Origin: Clarkia xantiana subsp. parviflora
Taxonomy: Eukaryota; Streptophyta; Magnoliopsida; Myrtales; Onagraceae
Direction of reading: 5' to 3'
DNA length: 64,000 nucleotides
Assembly: GCA_036873135.1 (NCBI GenBank)
Contig: JAPTYO010000005.1
Coordinates: 4,566,166 to 4,630,165, forward strand
Positions 46,685-60,288 of this stretch are shown one piece after another; within the stretch, counting starts at the first letter, position 1, and the number at the start of each line of letters is the position of its first letter. The notes under the pieces were generated by a model that worked only from the letters and a program-made list of their open reading frames with translations, had not been told where the DNA came from and searched no databases. Made by a program: the position numbers and the translations under genes.

Positions 46685-49600
46685 TCAAATCCTGTGCAAA
46701 TCTCGCGGTATAACAAGCTCCTCATAGTCATCCACTGTCACCTGTATAGCCAGCCCAACAAATAATTAGTATATGAATCGAAATAATAAAACATGCCTCC
46801 TATCATGTTCCTTCCTCAATTATGAAATTACCTCGTACGATCCACCATGGTAACTGTATTTCACATACAACTGTTTAGGCTCACCAGGACATGGATCGCA
46901 GAATCCCATAATGCCTGCCTTTTTTACCCCCTCGTGAAGCTGGTTTTCAAAATCTTACTTAGTTAGAAAACAAACACAATCCCCATATTAATTAATATAT
47001 ATGCTCCTGTCAGTGCGTTTAAAACACATATCTTTCTTTGTCTTCATTATTAATGATACCAAAGGAAATGGATTGCATATGTCTTCTAAACGCATAGGCA
47101 GGCACGAATAAGCGAGTAGCAGTAAATCAATCTTTCATTCATACATCATAGTAATTAATGCTTGAATGAATGAAGCTACACAAAAGAATGGATGCATACC
47201 TTGAGCTGCCCGGCATCACTAACTAGAAAATTCATCGGTATGGCGACATCTATCACTTGTGATTCAGAATCAATTTCTCCATTTCTTCTTAGGTTCCCAT
47301 ACTTGGCTTCAGTAATGACCAACCCGTTCACTTCTACTTGCTTATTTCTCTTACGGTTGGCCACATTTTGTAACAACTTCTGAGCTCTCTCTGCCGCTTC
47401 TTTTGCCTCTTGCACCTATATGATATACATATATAGCCTTAACTATACTTCACTCATGCTAGAACAAATTATTTGCATCCCAATAACATATGTATATTTA
47501 ATTAAGCACTAGTAAGCCATACATGAGCTCGAGTTTTTCCCGTGTTCTCCAAAGACTTCTGCTTCTCCCTCCTGATGTAATATGGTTTAAGAACAAATTT
47601 CTGCAACCAAACAACATCAACTCTTTGAGAAGACCAATGACAAGATGTTCTAAACCAAATCAAACAGTTTAAAACGGCACACTGCCATGGAAATCGAGGA
47701 AATACTGCAAACTTTTCACTATGAGAGGACTATTAAACTGATTTTTTTTTGAAAAAACCTTCAGTATGAAGTAGGCAGATGTAGGAAGTATAAACGCTCC
47801 AGCAGCAAAGAGAGGATTTAGCTGTCGCGTTAGCAAAATCTGCATGTCAAATAGCCAGCGACAAAAGTGTCATACAATGAAAGACGCAAAAACACAAATT
47901 ACTGTAACAAAATTTGCGCATTACAACACAAAGGTATCAAATTTAGCTTACAGGAATGACTAACTTTTGACCGCTGCGGTGCAACTCAAACTTCCAGAAT
48001 ATACCCTGTCAAGATAGAAGTCCGAGATAAAGTAGCATGCTTCACAAAAAACTAGCAGATTGAAAATAAATAGAAAAAAGATATCATAGTGTTTCATGTC
48101 GAGAAAGAAAGGCAGAATAATTCATGTAGAAGTTATATCTTTTCTTAATCAGTTGAACACCCACGTTAGTCCAATATATGAAACCCAATTCTGTAAACAG
48201 GAACCCATAAATGGCAGACAGGAAAAATCCCAAACTCCAACTTCAAGTTATCCCACTATTCCATCATATAAAATCTGCAAAAGGTCCATATCGGAACTTC
48301 AATTTTCTAGAGAGAACTATCTTTGTAAGTGTTCAGGCAATAGAGAATGTCTAACTATCTATGGTACAATGGTGTACTAGCTGTCAAGTTATTGATTAAT
48401 AAGTTAACCTAATATATCGACATAAGTGTCTTATTTTCTCGGGAACCATAAACAGAAAAGGTTAGGGATAGAGCATTAGAAGAGATAGAGAAGAATGGCT
48501 CATGTATTCAACAGGGTCAGAGAGAGCAAGAAACACGGTTGATTATTTAACCTGTGAAAATCAACAATCACCTGAATTCCAATTTTATAGAGAACACGGA
48601 CTGTACTAAAATTTGAAATTTTCCTCCCACCACCTACTTCAACCTCAAGAGCAGCGCTGCAACAGTAAGAAAACAGATTAGAAAAGGACGGTTGTTTTCA
48701 TAAATTATGAGGCATGACCAGTTACTCAGCAATAATGCAATATGACAGTATGTGAAAATACAGATAATCTAATCAATGCACTTCCACATTATAATTTCAT
48801 TTAATAAATGCTACTATCAGACAAACCTTGCAAATACCTAAAAGCAAAATCTTACATTCTATTACTCCTCTGGTGCGGTATAGGTATTATTTAAATGCAT
48901 GTAAGAACACTATTTGAGGACCCTCGGAGAAGAAAACATTTCAATGAAAGCAAGAACCTGAATAATCTAGGACTCTTAGGAATTACCTTCCAATCCTGCC
49001 AGCTATACGACCATGAGATTTCTTTGAGAAACGCCTAGTATAATGAGCTGATGCACCAAAAGATGTTGTCCCAAACTATAAACAAGGAAAAGCGAGGATT
49101 AGGTTTCTACACATAAGTATGATGAAAGAAAATCCATATTTACACTAGCCGATACGTAAGGATGAAGATGATAGTCAAAAAGCAGTATCAAAAGTAGGTA
49201 TGGCAGCGGCAGCACAAAGATATGTATTCGTTAATGAAGCATGTCTAGTCAAGATAATCAGTATTAATGCTCAAGCAATTTGAAGTATGACTTGTGAAGC
49301 AACCATTCAGTATTCCTTAATTTACTGCCAAAGTAAAACAACAAGTTGGGAGATGCACAATATGATGGATAACCTGGAAATCCACTGGAACATATGACAC
49401 ACCCAACTACCCACAACTATTAACAGCAGATTCAGGAATCAGGACTATTATTATTATATATCCAAAATTTCAGCAATTTGGTCCATATCACAACAAATAA
49501 ACAAAAGGAACTGAGGAGGTTACAAGCAAAGAGCAGAGATTAGATTATTTTTTCAATAAAGAGATGCAAGTATGCAACCAAAACTAATAATTTACTTTAT

Positions 49601-51928
49601 TTTATTAAAAGTAATCTCAAGTCATGCGTTGAAGCTTTATCTCATCGATTCAGCGTAATAAAACAAGGAAAATTGTCCATTAATGATCGAATTAATGGTA
49701 TCTTTCACCAGGTAATATTTTCAAACTTTTTTAATAAAGAAATTTTAAGCATGACATACCTTTAACTCACCAGCTGCAGACATTTTCTCTTCTTTCTTTT
49801 GCCAACTAACACCGACAGATGACTCCGTACCTAGCACAAGCTGTATCTGTAAATGGGAGAAAGAGGAAAAACTTCAACACAGTGCTTCACCTCTTTAGAG
49901 AAAATATTTCCTCCTGCAAAGTTTGATAAAACTGCCCAGAAGCTACACTACAAGGATGAGAATCTAAAGAAATACTTGCTCAAAACTTATGAGAGATGGA
50001 AATCCATCAAGAAACCACCAACAACATATCAGCAGATCACAGAATCTGCAAATAAGAGCAAAGAAGAATACTTGAGGCATAAGATGAATACATTTCCGTT
50101 TGCTGTTTCTGAGAGCTGCCTTGTCCACGTGTTCGAGAGATTGATTGAACCATCTTGCAATGACATCGCCAAGCCCGCTGTCGCAGATGAATGCTGTGAC
50201 AACTGACTGCCAGTATAAGAATATGAGTATTGCTTCACGAAAATATATAAAGCGACTAAAAAACCAAAATGACTTTCCCTACCGAGTAGTTTGTACACCC
50301 ACAACTGCTTGCAGGCCAAGCGTCACCATGAATTCTGCAGAAGAAGCTGAAGAAATCTCATGTCTAAGCACAGCAGTAGCAGCTCGTCCACCTGAGTTTT
50401 CCGTAACTGCTAAGTTCCCACCAAGTGCAAGGGTGTTGCGTTTGGATATTTGAGACTGAAAATCACTTGTCATGGCCATTCTACCATCCAAGCACATAAG
50501 TAATAAGCAATCAGATAAAGCAAAACGGCACCAACCCAATGCAAAGTCAAGCAGGATAAATAAGTGAAACCATATAAGTTCACTGATACCATGAGTCTTA
50601 CATTTTTTCCTCGATAGCATCTCTAAAGATAAGTTAGTAAAGAGTTCAGTATGATTCTATCAAGGAAAAATAGTCAATTTGCATCCCAACTTGAAATCAA
50701 CTATCAACTGTAGGAGCTTGTCATTGTTCAGGACGGGAGTGCTTAATTTCCGAGGCGGACAACGCTAGGTTTTATCTCAAAACATCCATTTATTCTATTG
50801 CCATCATTGTATACAGCTCAAAGGCCCTTCTGGAAGAACAAAAATTATCCCGAGGAACATCTTAAAACTGAAAGCATCCGTCATATTGAGTACCAATGGT
50901 ACAACATAATAAGCCCAGTTCAGCTCTTACTATATAAATATAAAAAGTAGAAAAATAAGTTATAGCATACCCTCTCACAAAGCTATCACCGGCTAACAAG
51001 TGTGGCAACGATAGGTTTGTTAGTATTGTGCCAGACGGCCGAAAATGTGCAGAGGCCTTTTCTTGCTCCTTCATTCGCCTTAGCCTTTCAAGTTCTTCCT
51101 TTATTTCATCTATTTTACTCAACCTTGGACCGAGTTCCAAACCAGTTGATAACCCTTCCATACCGTATATGTCATATATCTGCCTTTTATTTTCATCAGT
51201 CAATATCTCATATGCTTGACATATTCGCTGAAAATTCTGTGTGGCGACTTCCTTCATCTGGAAACAAGTGAATCACAAAAATGGTACGTTGATTCCTTCA
51301 TTTACCAATGGGTTCTGATCAAAGACTTTGGGGAACTTGGGAAAAGAAGAGCTTAAAGGATCAAAAGTGCACAACAAAATTAACATTGCACCATCGCTCT
51401 CTATAAACCAGGACTAGTTTAAAGGTAGGAGCTGATTAAACATTCTAGAACTGCTGAAAACTGTTTATACTTTATATAAAAGAAGCTAAAAACAATCTAA
51501 CCCAACACCTCCGATGACCAGAATCAGCACTTGAGTTTTTCTTTCGTTAAATTAGTTTGTATCCGACTAAATTTTATCTAGGTTTAAGCCTCCCATTGTA
51601 TCAGCTCCACACGCTTCTAATTTCGTTTAATTTTGTTTGTTCCACCCATACGGTTTTCCAGTGTAACTACAGCAAAAGCTGAGGGAATTCACCAAAAATC
51701 AGCTAAAACATAGTTGGCGGAGCATGAAATATCGGAAGTCAAAGTTAAGTCTGAATCATGATAGGAATCGAAGAAGAAGAGTACATGGATATCCTGGTAT
51801 TTATCCGGGTGATAGACTTGAGCCCACTGACGGTAAGCCTTCCTGATTTCATCCTCCGAGGCCTCCGGCGATACATGTAATAAGGCGTACAGTTGCCTGT
51901 TCGGCGGTCCGTCGCCAAATTCGTCCAT
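46685..51928 (-). CDS. J-domain protein, DNAJC11/OWL1 type
   Basis: Thirteen minus-strand exons join in frame: 51928-51785, 51257-50971, 50480-50283, 50206-50092, 49846-49760, 49075-48987, 48656-48572, 48005-47952, 47839-47759, 47600-47523, 47415-47200, 46939-46832, 46741-46685, giving 1599 bp and 532 residues. The N-terminal J domain (about 13-85) has the HPD motif in VYHPDKYQ, then a coiled stretch ([19 protein letters not shown]). The long C-terminal region has [17 protein letters not shown] and a DUF3395-like end with [16 protein letters not shown]. The closest family known to me is Arabidopsis OWL1, an Hsp40 linked to very-low-light responses; animal DNAJC11 acts at mitochondria. The ATG at 51926-51928 is used, as an upstream start would be TTG. 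No lesion was found. Confidence 0.95.
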
Positions 51929-52354
51929 AGCCAAAGAATTAAGCCTTCCTAAAGGAAGGGGAGGGAAGAAACTTCACCGAGATAGAGATTCGATTCCGCT
52001 TGAAATGGGGTTGCTTTCTTGCTTTTCTTTTGGATGAAGTCAGCCCAGTCAGGCAGGATTTGGTTTGTTTTTCTTATATAGAACTAACTAGAAGGGTTTA
52101 ACAAACAGGGAGGGTTTTGTTTTGTAATCGATTTGCACAGGCACAGGAGCCATTTTAGAATTGATGATGCATGTCGTTTTTGCTCTTATATTAATTGTCT
52201 CCACATAACCGTGTAATATGGTTTATATTAATTGTCTCCACGTAACATTATATTGTAATATGATGTGGTGGTTCAGATCACTTAATAAAAAATCAGGTAT
52301 TTAATCACACTAGTGATTATGGGTTGATACGAGTGAGATTACTTTAGATTTACC
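51929..52354 (-). promoter_or_regulatory. Upstream region of the J-protein gene
   Basis: About 430 bp of upstream sequence. A 28-bp phrase containing ATTAATTGTCTCCAC is directly repeated at about 52188 and 52227. No defined promoter element was seen. Confidence 0.35.
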
Positions 52355-53035
52355 TTTAGAGCAATAAAAAAAATACAATAGTATGAGTGGTTTTATGTCC
52401 ATATTCGAAGTTAAATTTGACAGAGTCAGATGGAAATATATTTTTGCCCCTTGTACTTTTTATTTTTTGCAAAGCTACCCGTCCGATTTCGTTCACCCAC
52501 CTTCGATTAATTTGACAATGTAAGATGAAAATACAATTTTGCCCATTGTACTTTTTATTTTTGCAAAGATACCCGTCCAATTCCAGCCACCCACATTCGA
52601 TTAATTTGACAGAGTCAGATGAAAATACGATTTTGCCACTTGTACTTTTTATTTTTTGCGAAGCTACCCATCCGAATCCGGCCACCAACCCTAGTATTCC
52701 GGCCACCCACCCTAATATTCCGGCTGAGGAAGGACACATATGGCTGTTAAATTACTGGCCACAACATAATGAAAATCCTCTGCGATGAGGAAGGACAAGG
52801 CGGCAATGGTGGAGTTGCTAGGGCGGGTACAGTGACCTAATTCCGGCAATGGGGTAATTTGACTATTTTCAAAATTATTTGGTCATGTGTTGGTCACATG
52901 ACCGAGTTCTATCAAATTTAATTTCTAAATTTGACGGAGACACCAAATGACAACGTAATACACCAAATATTAACAGTTTTTTTAGATAGCAAACTAACAC
53001 ATGGGATAAACCTGATACACCAAATATGTTATTTT
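52355..53035. repeat. Degenerate MITE with three tandem ~89-bp units
   Basis: Units at about 52418, 52508 and 52600 share CAGATGAAAATACGATTTTGCC, CTTGTACTTTTTATTTTTTGC and GCTACCCGTCCGA phrases. The right side has a GGTCATGTG-TT-GGTCACATGACC palindrome and GACGGAGACACCAAA, resembling the arms of the family A elements. Ends and duplication could not be defined. Confidence 0.55.
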
Positions 53036-56000
53036 CTCTTAATTATTTTGATGAGAGAAGTTGTTGAGTTGACATGGTTGAAATGGCAGGCATGATAGGA
53101 TGTAATTGATGTCGTGTTGTCCATATAATTTGTTGCGGAGGAAGCCACCTGGCTGGTGAGTGTGATGAAATTGGGGGTTGCAGACACTCAATCAATCATT
53201 CACACGTGATGAACAACTTCATCTCCTCCTTGGGAAAGGTGGAAATGAAATGAAAGGAAACTAGTTACTGCAAACATCAATCAAGCAATTAAATAATCAC
53301 CCAAACTTATTGAGACAAACAACACAATGACTGACTGATAGTGTGAATTGCTGCAAATCAAACTCACCTCACAATTTTATTCACCAACTTACCTTCACCA
53401 CAGTTTCTCAACACATTACAATCAAAAGGACCAACTGCTCTTATCCCACTACAAGAAAACAGGGCATCAGCAACGGGTGATCTGTTGGAAATCCCGTTGC
53501 TAAAGGCTTTCACCAACAGAATTTCCAACAGACGGAGCGTTGCTGAAAGTCACGCTGGAAATTTTTTTTACCAACGGGCTCTAAATCTGTTGGAAATTTC
53601 CAACGAAATACGGTTGGAAAATCTGATGGAAACGACTTATAATTGGCTGGTCAATTTTCCAACAGATTATTGTCCGTTGGAAACTTAAATATCACAATTA
53701 CCTCGCGGAAGGGTTTTCGGCGACCTAATAATTACGTCGCTAAAGGGTCTTCGGCGACGTAATAATTACGTCGCTGAAGGGTCCTCGGCAACGTAATTAA
53801 TTAGGTCGCCGAAGGATCTTTGGCGACATAATTTTTTGTCAGCATTGACTTTCAGCGACAAACCATTTTGTAGACGAAGTCGTCATTGACCTTCAGCGAC
53901 GAAATTATTTCGCATATTTTTCCAGAGACAAATTTTTCTCAGTAATAATTGCTGATTTGCAATAATCTAAAATATCACACCTCGCCATAATTCAAAATTC
54001 AACCATTTATTAATGTTTCTTGTTCATCAGCTTACAATTCTACTACAGAATGTAGAATGAAAGAATGAAAATATGCTAGCAACAACATGCATGCAGTGGC
54101 AGCAGCACACACAGCAAGACAGTAGCAGCAGCACACACAGCAAGACAGTAGCAGCAGCACACAGCAAGAAGCAGCTAGCAGCACTATAGCAGAAGCATAT
54201 AAGCAACGCAATACCAATTAAAAATCTGAATGAGCATTGAAGATTTATAGAAGTAGGAAAAGAAGACGTACACTGACCAAGATTCTCGGATTTTTTGTGC
54301 AACTGCAGGATCGAGAAACTTTCTCACAAAATCAATACGAAGGGTTACAAGTTCATAAACTTTACCTCAAATGTTATGGAGTTTGTCCACACCTTGTTGT
54401 CGAGTTCGAGGTTGAAAAACTTAGGTAGTCGTTGCTAGCAGAAAGAAAATCTTTGTCAAACGATATTAAGTTACAAATACAAAACAATAACACAACTCGA
54501 ATCTAACTCCATCTTCAAACAAATTCAGGAATAAGCATGTAGCTAATTACAGTATAAAAGTCTTCAAGAGATCACAGAAGAGAAGAATTTGACAGAAGAT
54601 TAGGGTTTTTTTACACAACTAAGTAGTTAGTGACAACCGATAACGATAAGATTGCAGTGGAATGTCCTCTCTTAGTAAAACCTGGGGTATATACTTCTAT
54701 GGGCACTGTTTCTTTCACCACTTGCATCATTAACATCTTTTATATGGTTCAAGGAACAATTATTTGCTAGCTAGTGGTTTCTTCTCTGTAAAGAAACTGT
54801 CAAATTCACCAAACTAAGATCCTTTTACTTCACCTGCAAAATCTAAGTTAGACTACTATTCGATTGTTGTCTTAACTTAGCTAAATGAATATTGGTTGAT
54901 GATTTGCGTCTTAGCATGAGGTATCAGGTTCAATTTCTGCTTAAATTCAACTGAGCAAATTTAATATTCGACACAACATACCAATTGTGAACATCTTACA
55001 GAAAACAGCTCCCATGAACTTATAGTCTATAGATTGTTATTATTGTCTCTACAATTTCGTATACTTAACCATAAAATTAGGCAAGTAAACACTACACTAA
55101 GTTTAGAGATTACCTTTGGGACGATACTGAACGGAGCTAAGTCATTAAGCTATGAGTCATTACACCTGATGTGCAGATCTCTACCAGGACGACCTCGATA
55201 CAGTCGAGCTCGAGTAGGTATCGACTGGAACTGTGACTCATATTACCATGAGGTATCCACCTGAGTTGAGCCTTTAGTTCTCATGGCCAGATCTGAGAGT
55301 ATACAAGAACGCTCATTTTAAATGCCATGCCATGAAATACATATCTGAACATCTAACAGAACCTAACGCACATGTACTTACACTTAGTACTTATTCTTGT
55401 CTGTACAATTTTGTTTTCTTTGACTATATTTTTGCCTCATCCGCTCAAAACATCAAATGAGATAAGTTTAACACTTCTGCCATGCAATGTAATCATCGCT
55501 ATCTAAGACTTCATTCTTGTTAAAAATTATTTTTCACCAACTCATTTAGGACACAAATTGCTAAATGCTTATTCCACATGTAAACCAAACCAAATTTATC
55601 TCTCAAAAAAGTTAATGAACTATCAAAAACAGCATTACTAATTGAAAATATACTTCCTGGTGTTGATTTCAATAATCTTATGAGTTCTCAAAATGATACA
55701 AGCTCTCAGTGTTTTAAATAATAACAGTAAAATCAGACCAGCTTAATATAGCAGATAACATTAATGTAAAGCAGTATTGGATGTTTTGAATTTAAACTAT
55801 CTGATTCAATTCCAACTTCCAAACATCTTACAATCACTGGATCACCGGATTTACCTGTAATTTTCTTAATCATGTGCTGAAATCGAGACCTGAATTCACA
55901 CCTGTGTAATCGAGACCAACTAGTTAAAAATTCATAATATTTGGTAAATAAAACATGAACTTCAATAACAGTAATAACAATAAAGAATATATCACTTCAG

Positions 56001-57910
56001 AAATTAGGAGTGAGCAATTCATGTTAGGTGCATGACGCTGGGTAAAAGAACGAACCTGATCAATGGTTCGTACATCAAGTGAGAGACCATCATCAACACA
56101 AAGCACCAACAAAGACATGAGAATTTCAGTCACCAGCTTTAACATCAGCTAACTATTCATGCTTAGACTACATAAAAACCATCTAGTTCATGAATTTTTG
56201 AATGGTAAATAATTTTAGCAGTCTAATGTGGTCTTCAGACCTAGTTGAAGCTGCCGCTTTGACGGTTTAGTGAAATTTGAATACTCACATACATGTCCCT
56301 CGTTATTATGCTATGGAAATCAAGATAGCCCTTGCTACAGTATGTTATCTCATACATATGAATAGGTTCAGGTACTTCAGAATATCAAGAGCAACTGAAA
56401 GCTGACTGTGATGCTTGCACAGAACTGAAAAAAATAAATTCCAAAGCTCTCGTATATCGCCCTACCTATAAAGAAATCAACTTTCATTCAACAATATTTA
56501 TACAATATTACTTTACCCCAAAACGCACGAACAAAAATAATCCAACCATATAAAAATACTGGAACTCTCAAGTGTAAACTATATTAACGTGCATTAAAAA
56601 GAACATAAGTTTAGAATGTTGCCTTGGTAGAAATAATTGTTTAACAAGTATCTCAAATCTACCAATGTATCTTGGATTTTGTACTTACATATACTCTGCA
56701 TTTTGTAGACATATACCAATATCAGCTGTAACTTCTTGGCCAATCTGTAGGGTCTAGTCACATTACGTTGGTAATAAAAACAACGGTGATAACATTTCAA
56801 GATTTTACCTCTCTAAACTCCAACTCCAGTTCAGATAGATAGTTTATTTTCATGTAAATGAAGTTCATAAAATGAAACTCAAGATTATGAAGAACCAAGC
56901 TAGTTTGATTTTTATTTGAAGCACCAGGAAAATGTGGAATTGATCGAACCATAATAATTACCCAATTCAGACTTGGTGGGAATGATTTGAATTCACAAAA
57001 AATAATATTCAAACTCAAAGTAATTTTTTTAGTTTAATAATCAAATTAAGATTTGCAATTGATGTCTTGAATAAACAAATGACCAACCCACAATGACAAA
57101 TCGTGGTCTGCAACAAAAAAAACCAGACTTCTCCTATGTATACAACCTACATCAACAAGCAAGTTCAGATTAAATACTTGAGCTTCAAAATTCAAATATG
57201 CTTCAACTCCCACGTAAAAAACAAAGAAGATTCATTGTTACAACTTCTTTTCTTTATCTTGTTAGGGGTTGTTTTAGCATCTCTTCGCTTCACACAAAGG
57301 CACCTTGTTTAAAATAAGGTATTACATTATCAGGACAATAACACACACATATATACACTAAACAGTACTGAACCAAAAGGGTGTCGTAAGGAGGTATTGT
57401 TAGCTAACGCTTGGACATAACTCTTTTTTTGCAATCAGGAAACAATAAATTACCATAGAAGCTTCAGGTTTAAGCCATAACCAAGAAAGTTGGAAAATAC
57501 ATACCTTATCCTTTATGAGGCATTATCATATAATGTGTTGTTTTGGTACTTTACTTGCAATGTATACCCCATAACCCTCCTTTGGAAGAAACTAGGGTTC
57601 TTAGACTATGCAAACACACAAGTTTAAAGTATTGTGCCATAGCCATCCCTGATGTTCATCTCCAGAACAAGATCTGTTTGTTCTGTCTGTAACCAAATAA
57701 CAATTTTGAATCAATCAAGAACTGCAAAACACTAGGTTCCTAACTAATAACTTTCTCTCTCAAGGGATATAGATCTGAATCGAGATACAGCAAAATGAGT
57801 CAACTTACCTCCTCTGCAAAATAAAATTAGAACTCAAGCTAACCCTATTTCTGGCCTTCGGAGGCTAGGGCGGTATCGTCGGTGCCCTTTGTATCCGGAG
57901 GTGTCCGAAT

Positions 57911-58012
57911 TTATCCAGCCAACTGGAGGGCAGGGTGTGGCTGCAGATGTGGTCCTAACGCGGCAAAACTGGTAGTGGTGGCGGCTGGAAGAGCTGCGTG
58001 TGGCGGATCCAT
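57911..58012 (-). other. Small GC-rich open frame inside the CACTA element, possibly captured
   Basis: A 33-codon ATG frame starting MDPPHAALPAATTTSF lies in an isolated GC-rich island (57850-58030), unlike its AT-rich surroundings. The composition resembles a plant first exon, but I could not extend it into further exons or recognise a family. It may be chance. Confidence 0.25.
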
Positions 58013-58268
58013 ATCGTAGAGAAAATATTGAGACTAGAGGGAAGATGGAAAGTTGCGGTGAGAAAATGTGGCTGCACAGACATTTTGGATAAGAATTAAG
58101 ATATGTATGTCTACAGATTGGATTACACTCGACCCTTCTCGAGACTTTTCCATGACTTGGACGATTTTTATTACTAACTAATAATTAGGCCCAAGTTGTA
58201 CAAAAAAAAAAAGCCCAATATTCTTAAGGAGATATATATATATTGAACAAGTGAAGTATAGTTTTGCA

Positions 58269-58744
58269 TAGAGCTTAAACGACCCGAATCAAGTATCTGA
58301 CAAGTTTGACTCGACTTAGTTTATTCGAGCTTGAACTCGATCGAACTTTAATTTTCAAGATTGAGCTCGACTCGAACCAATATTCGGCGAGTTCGAGCTC
58401 GACTCGATAAATTTAAAAAAATTCAATTAATTAAATAATAAATGGTGCACCTTAACTTGAGCTCGAACTCGACTCGATTAGTCATTTGGCTCGAACTCGA
58501 GCTCGAACTCGACTTGAACTCAATATCAATTATAATATTATTACGTAAAGCTCTCGAACTCAACTAGAATAAGCAAAACAAAAAAGCTTGATTAGGCTCG
58601 CGAGTCTCTTGAGTCGAGTACCAGTGAACTCGACTCGGTATCAGAAAAAGCTCGACTCGACTCGAAATTTAGCGAGTCGAATTCGAATATCGACCGAGCC
58701 GATCTCAAGTAGTTCACGAGTAGCTTGACTCGTTTACACCCCTA
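58269..58744. mobile_element. hAT-like foldback MITE nested in the CACTA element
   Basis: Imperfect inverted ends (TAGAGCTTAAACGA and CGTTTACACCCCTA) are flanked by TTTTGCA on both sides (58262-58268 and 58745-58751). The body is a run of CTCGACTCGA and GAGCTCGAAC units. A 7- to 8-bp target with a TAGGGGTG-type end suggests hAT. Confidence 0.65.
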
Positions 58745-59044
58745 TTTTGCAGAATACATCTTCTCAGATAATTATTTCCTAAACTTATTTAAAAATGTAT
58801 TTATGATATAGCTATACTACTCTTCACTAAAATACTAACTATTTTAATATTTCGTTTTATGTATATATATGTAAAATATTATAATAATAACCACTAACCT
58901 AAGAAATCATTACGAATTTGGAAATATTAAATTAAAATATAAATTTTAACAATTAATAATTTGCACAAAAATTCAATTAGGTATTTGATAAACAACTCTA
59001 CTTAATTAACACGTGTGTCATGTAGACAGATAAGATTTTTGAAA

Positions 59045-60288
59045 GGGTTAAAGGTACTTTTGGTGCCACATGTTTGACCTGTGTAGGTTTTTAGTGTCAT
59101 ATGTTTCATTTTGTAGGTTTTTGGTGCCATATGTTTGAGAGGTTGTATGTTTTTGGTATTTCCGTTAGTCAACAGTTAGTTTGACCGTTAAATACTTTTA
59201 TTTTGTTCAATTAAGTCCTCAAATTTATATTTCTAAAATTTAATATTTACAATTTAGTCCTTATTGTTTGCTCAAGTCACCGTCCAAGGCCACCGACCAC
59301 CTCCAAGGCCGCCGACCGCCACGAAACGGGCCGGCCACCACCCCACGGCACCGGCCACCACCGCTTGGGGCCGAAAACCACCCCAATTGGTGGTGGCCGG
59401 CCCCAATTGATGGTGGCCACCTCAATTGGGGCCGGCCACCACCAATTGGTGGTGGTTACAGCCCCAATCGGGGCCGGCCACCACCAGTGGTGGTGGCTAC
59501 GGCCCCAATCGGGGCCGGCCACCACCAGTGGTGGTGGCTACAGCCCCAATCGGGGCCGGCCACCACCAATTGGTGGTGGGTACAGCCCCAATCGGGGCCG
59601 GCCACCACCAGTTGGGGCCGCCGGCCCCGATTGGAGCCCTCTGTGGCCCCAATCGGGACCGGCGGCCCCAATTGGTGGTGGCCGGCCCCGATTGGGGCTG
59701 TACCCACCACCAATTGGTGGTGGCCGGCCCCGATTGGGGCTGTAGCCACCACCACTGGTGGTGGCCGGCCCCGATTGGGGCCGTAGCCACCACCACTGGT
59801 GGTGGCCGGCCCCGATTGGGGCTGTAACCACCACCAATTGGTGGTGGCCGGCCCCAATTGAGGTGGCCACCACCAATTGGGGCCGGCCACCACCAATTGG
59901 GGCCGGCCACCACCAATTGGGGCCGGCCACCACCAATTGGGGTGGTTTTCGGCCCCAAGCGGTGGTGGCCGGTGCCGTGGGGTGGTGGCCGGCCCGTTTT
60001 GTGGCGGTCGGCGGCCTTGGAGGTGGTGGGTGGTGGTCGACGGCCTTGGACGGTGACTTGAGCAAACAATAAGGACTAAATTGTAAATATTAAATTTTAG
60101 AAATATAAATTTGAGGACTTAATTGAACAAAATAAAAGTATTTAACGGTCAAACTAACTGTTGATTAACGGAAATACCAAAAACATACAACCTCTCAAAC
60201 ATATGGCACCAAAAACCTACAAAATGAAACATATGACACCAAAAACCTACACAAGTCAAACATGTGGCACCAAAAGTACCTTTAACCC
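59045..60288. mobile_element. Mutator-like MITE, family B copy 4, with long palindromic core
   Basis: This 1244-bp element is nearly a perfect inverted repeat throughout. Ends are GGGTTAAAGGTACTTTTGG and its complement, with a perfect 9-bp duplication TTTTTGAAA (59036-59044 and 60289-60297). The arms share TTTGACCGTTAAATACTTTT and AATTAAGTCCTCAAATTTATA. The core (59280-60055) is very GC-rich and built of GGCCGGCCACCACCAATTGG and CCCCAATCGGGGCC units, open in several frames on both strands. Transcripts would fold into a long hairpin. It lies inside the CACTA element and is younger than it. Confidence 0.93.

Noticed and set aside
49853..50206. Plus-strand 117-aa frame in the J-protein locus
   Set aside because: It is antisense to exons 4 and 5 of the J-protein gene and their intron.
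54027..54302. Cys/Leu-rich minus-strand frames
   Set aside because: They come from a CAG/CACA microsatellite in the CACTA interior.
59268..60069. Long open frames (126-190 aa) on both strands
   Set aside because: They are translations of the GC-rich repeat units of a MITE core, mirrored on both strands, with no domain or start context.
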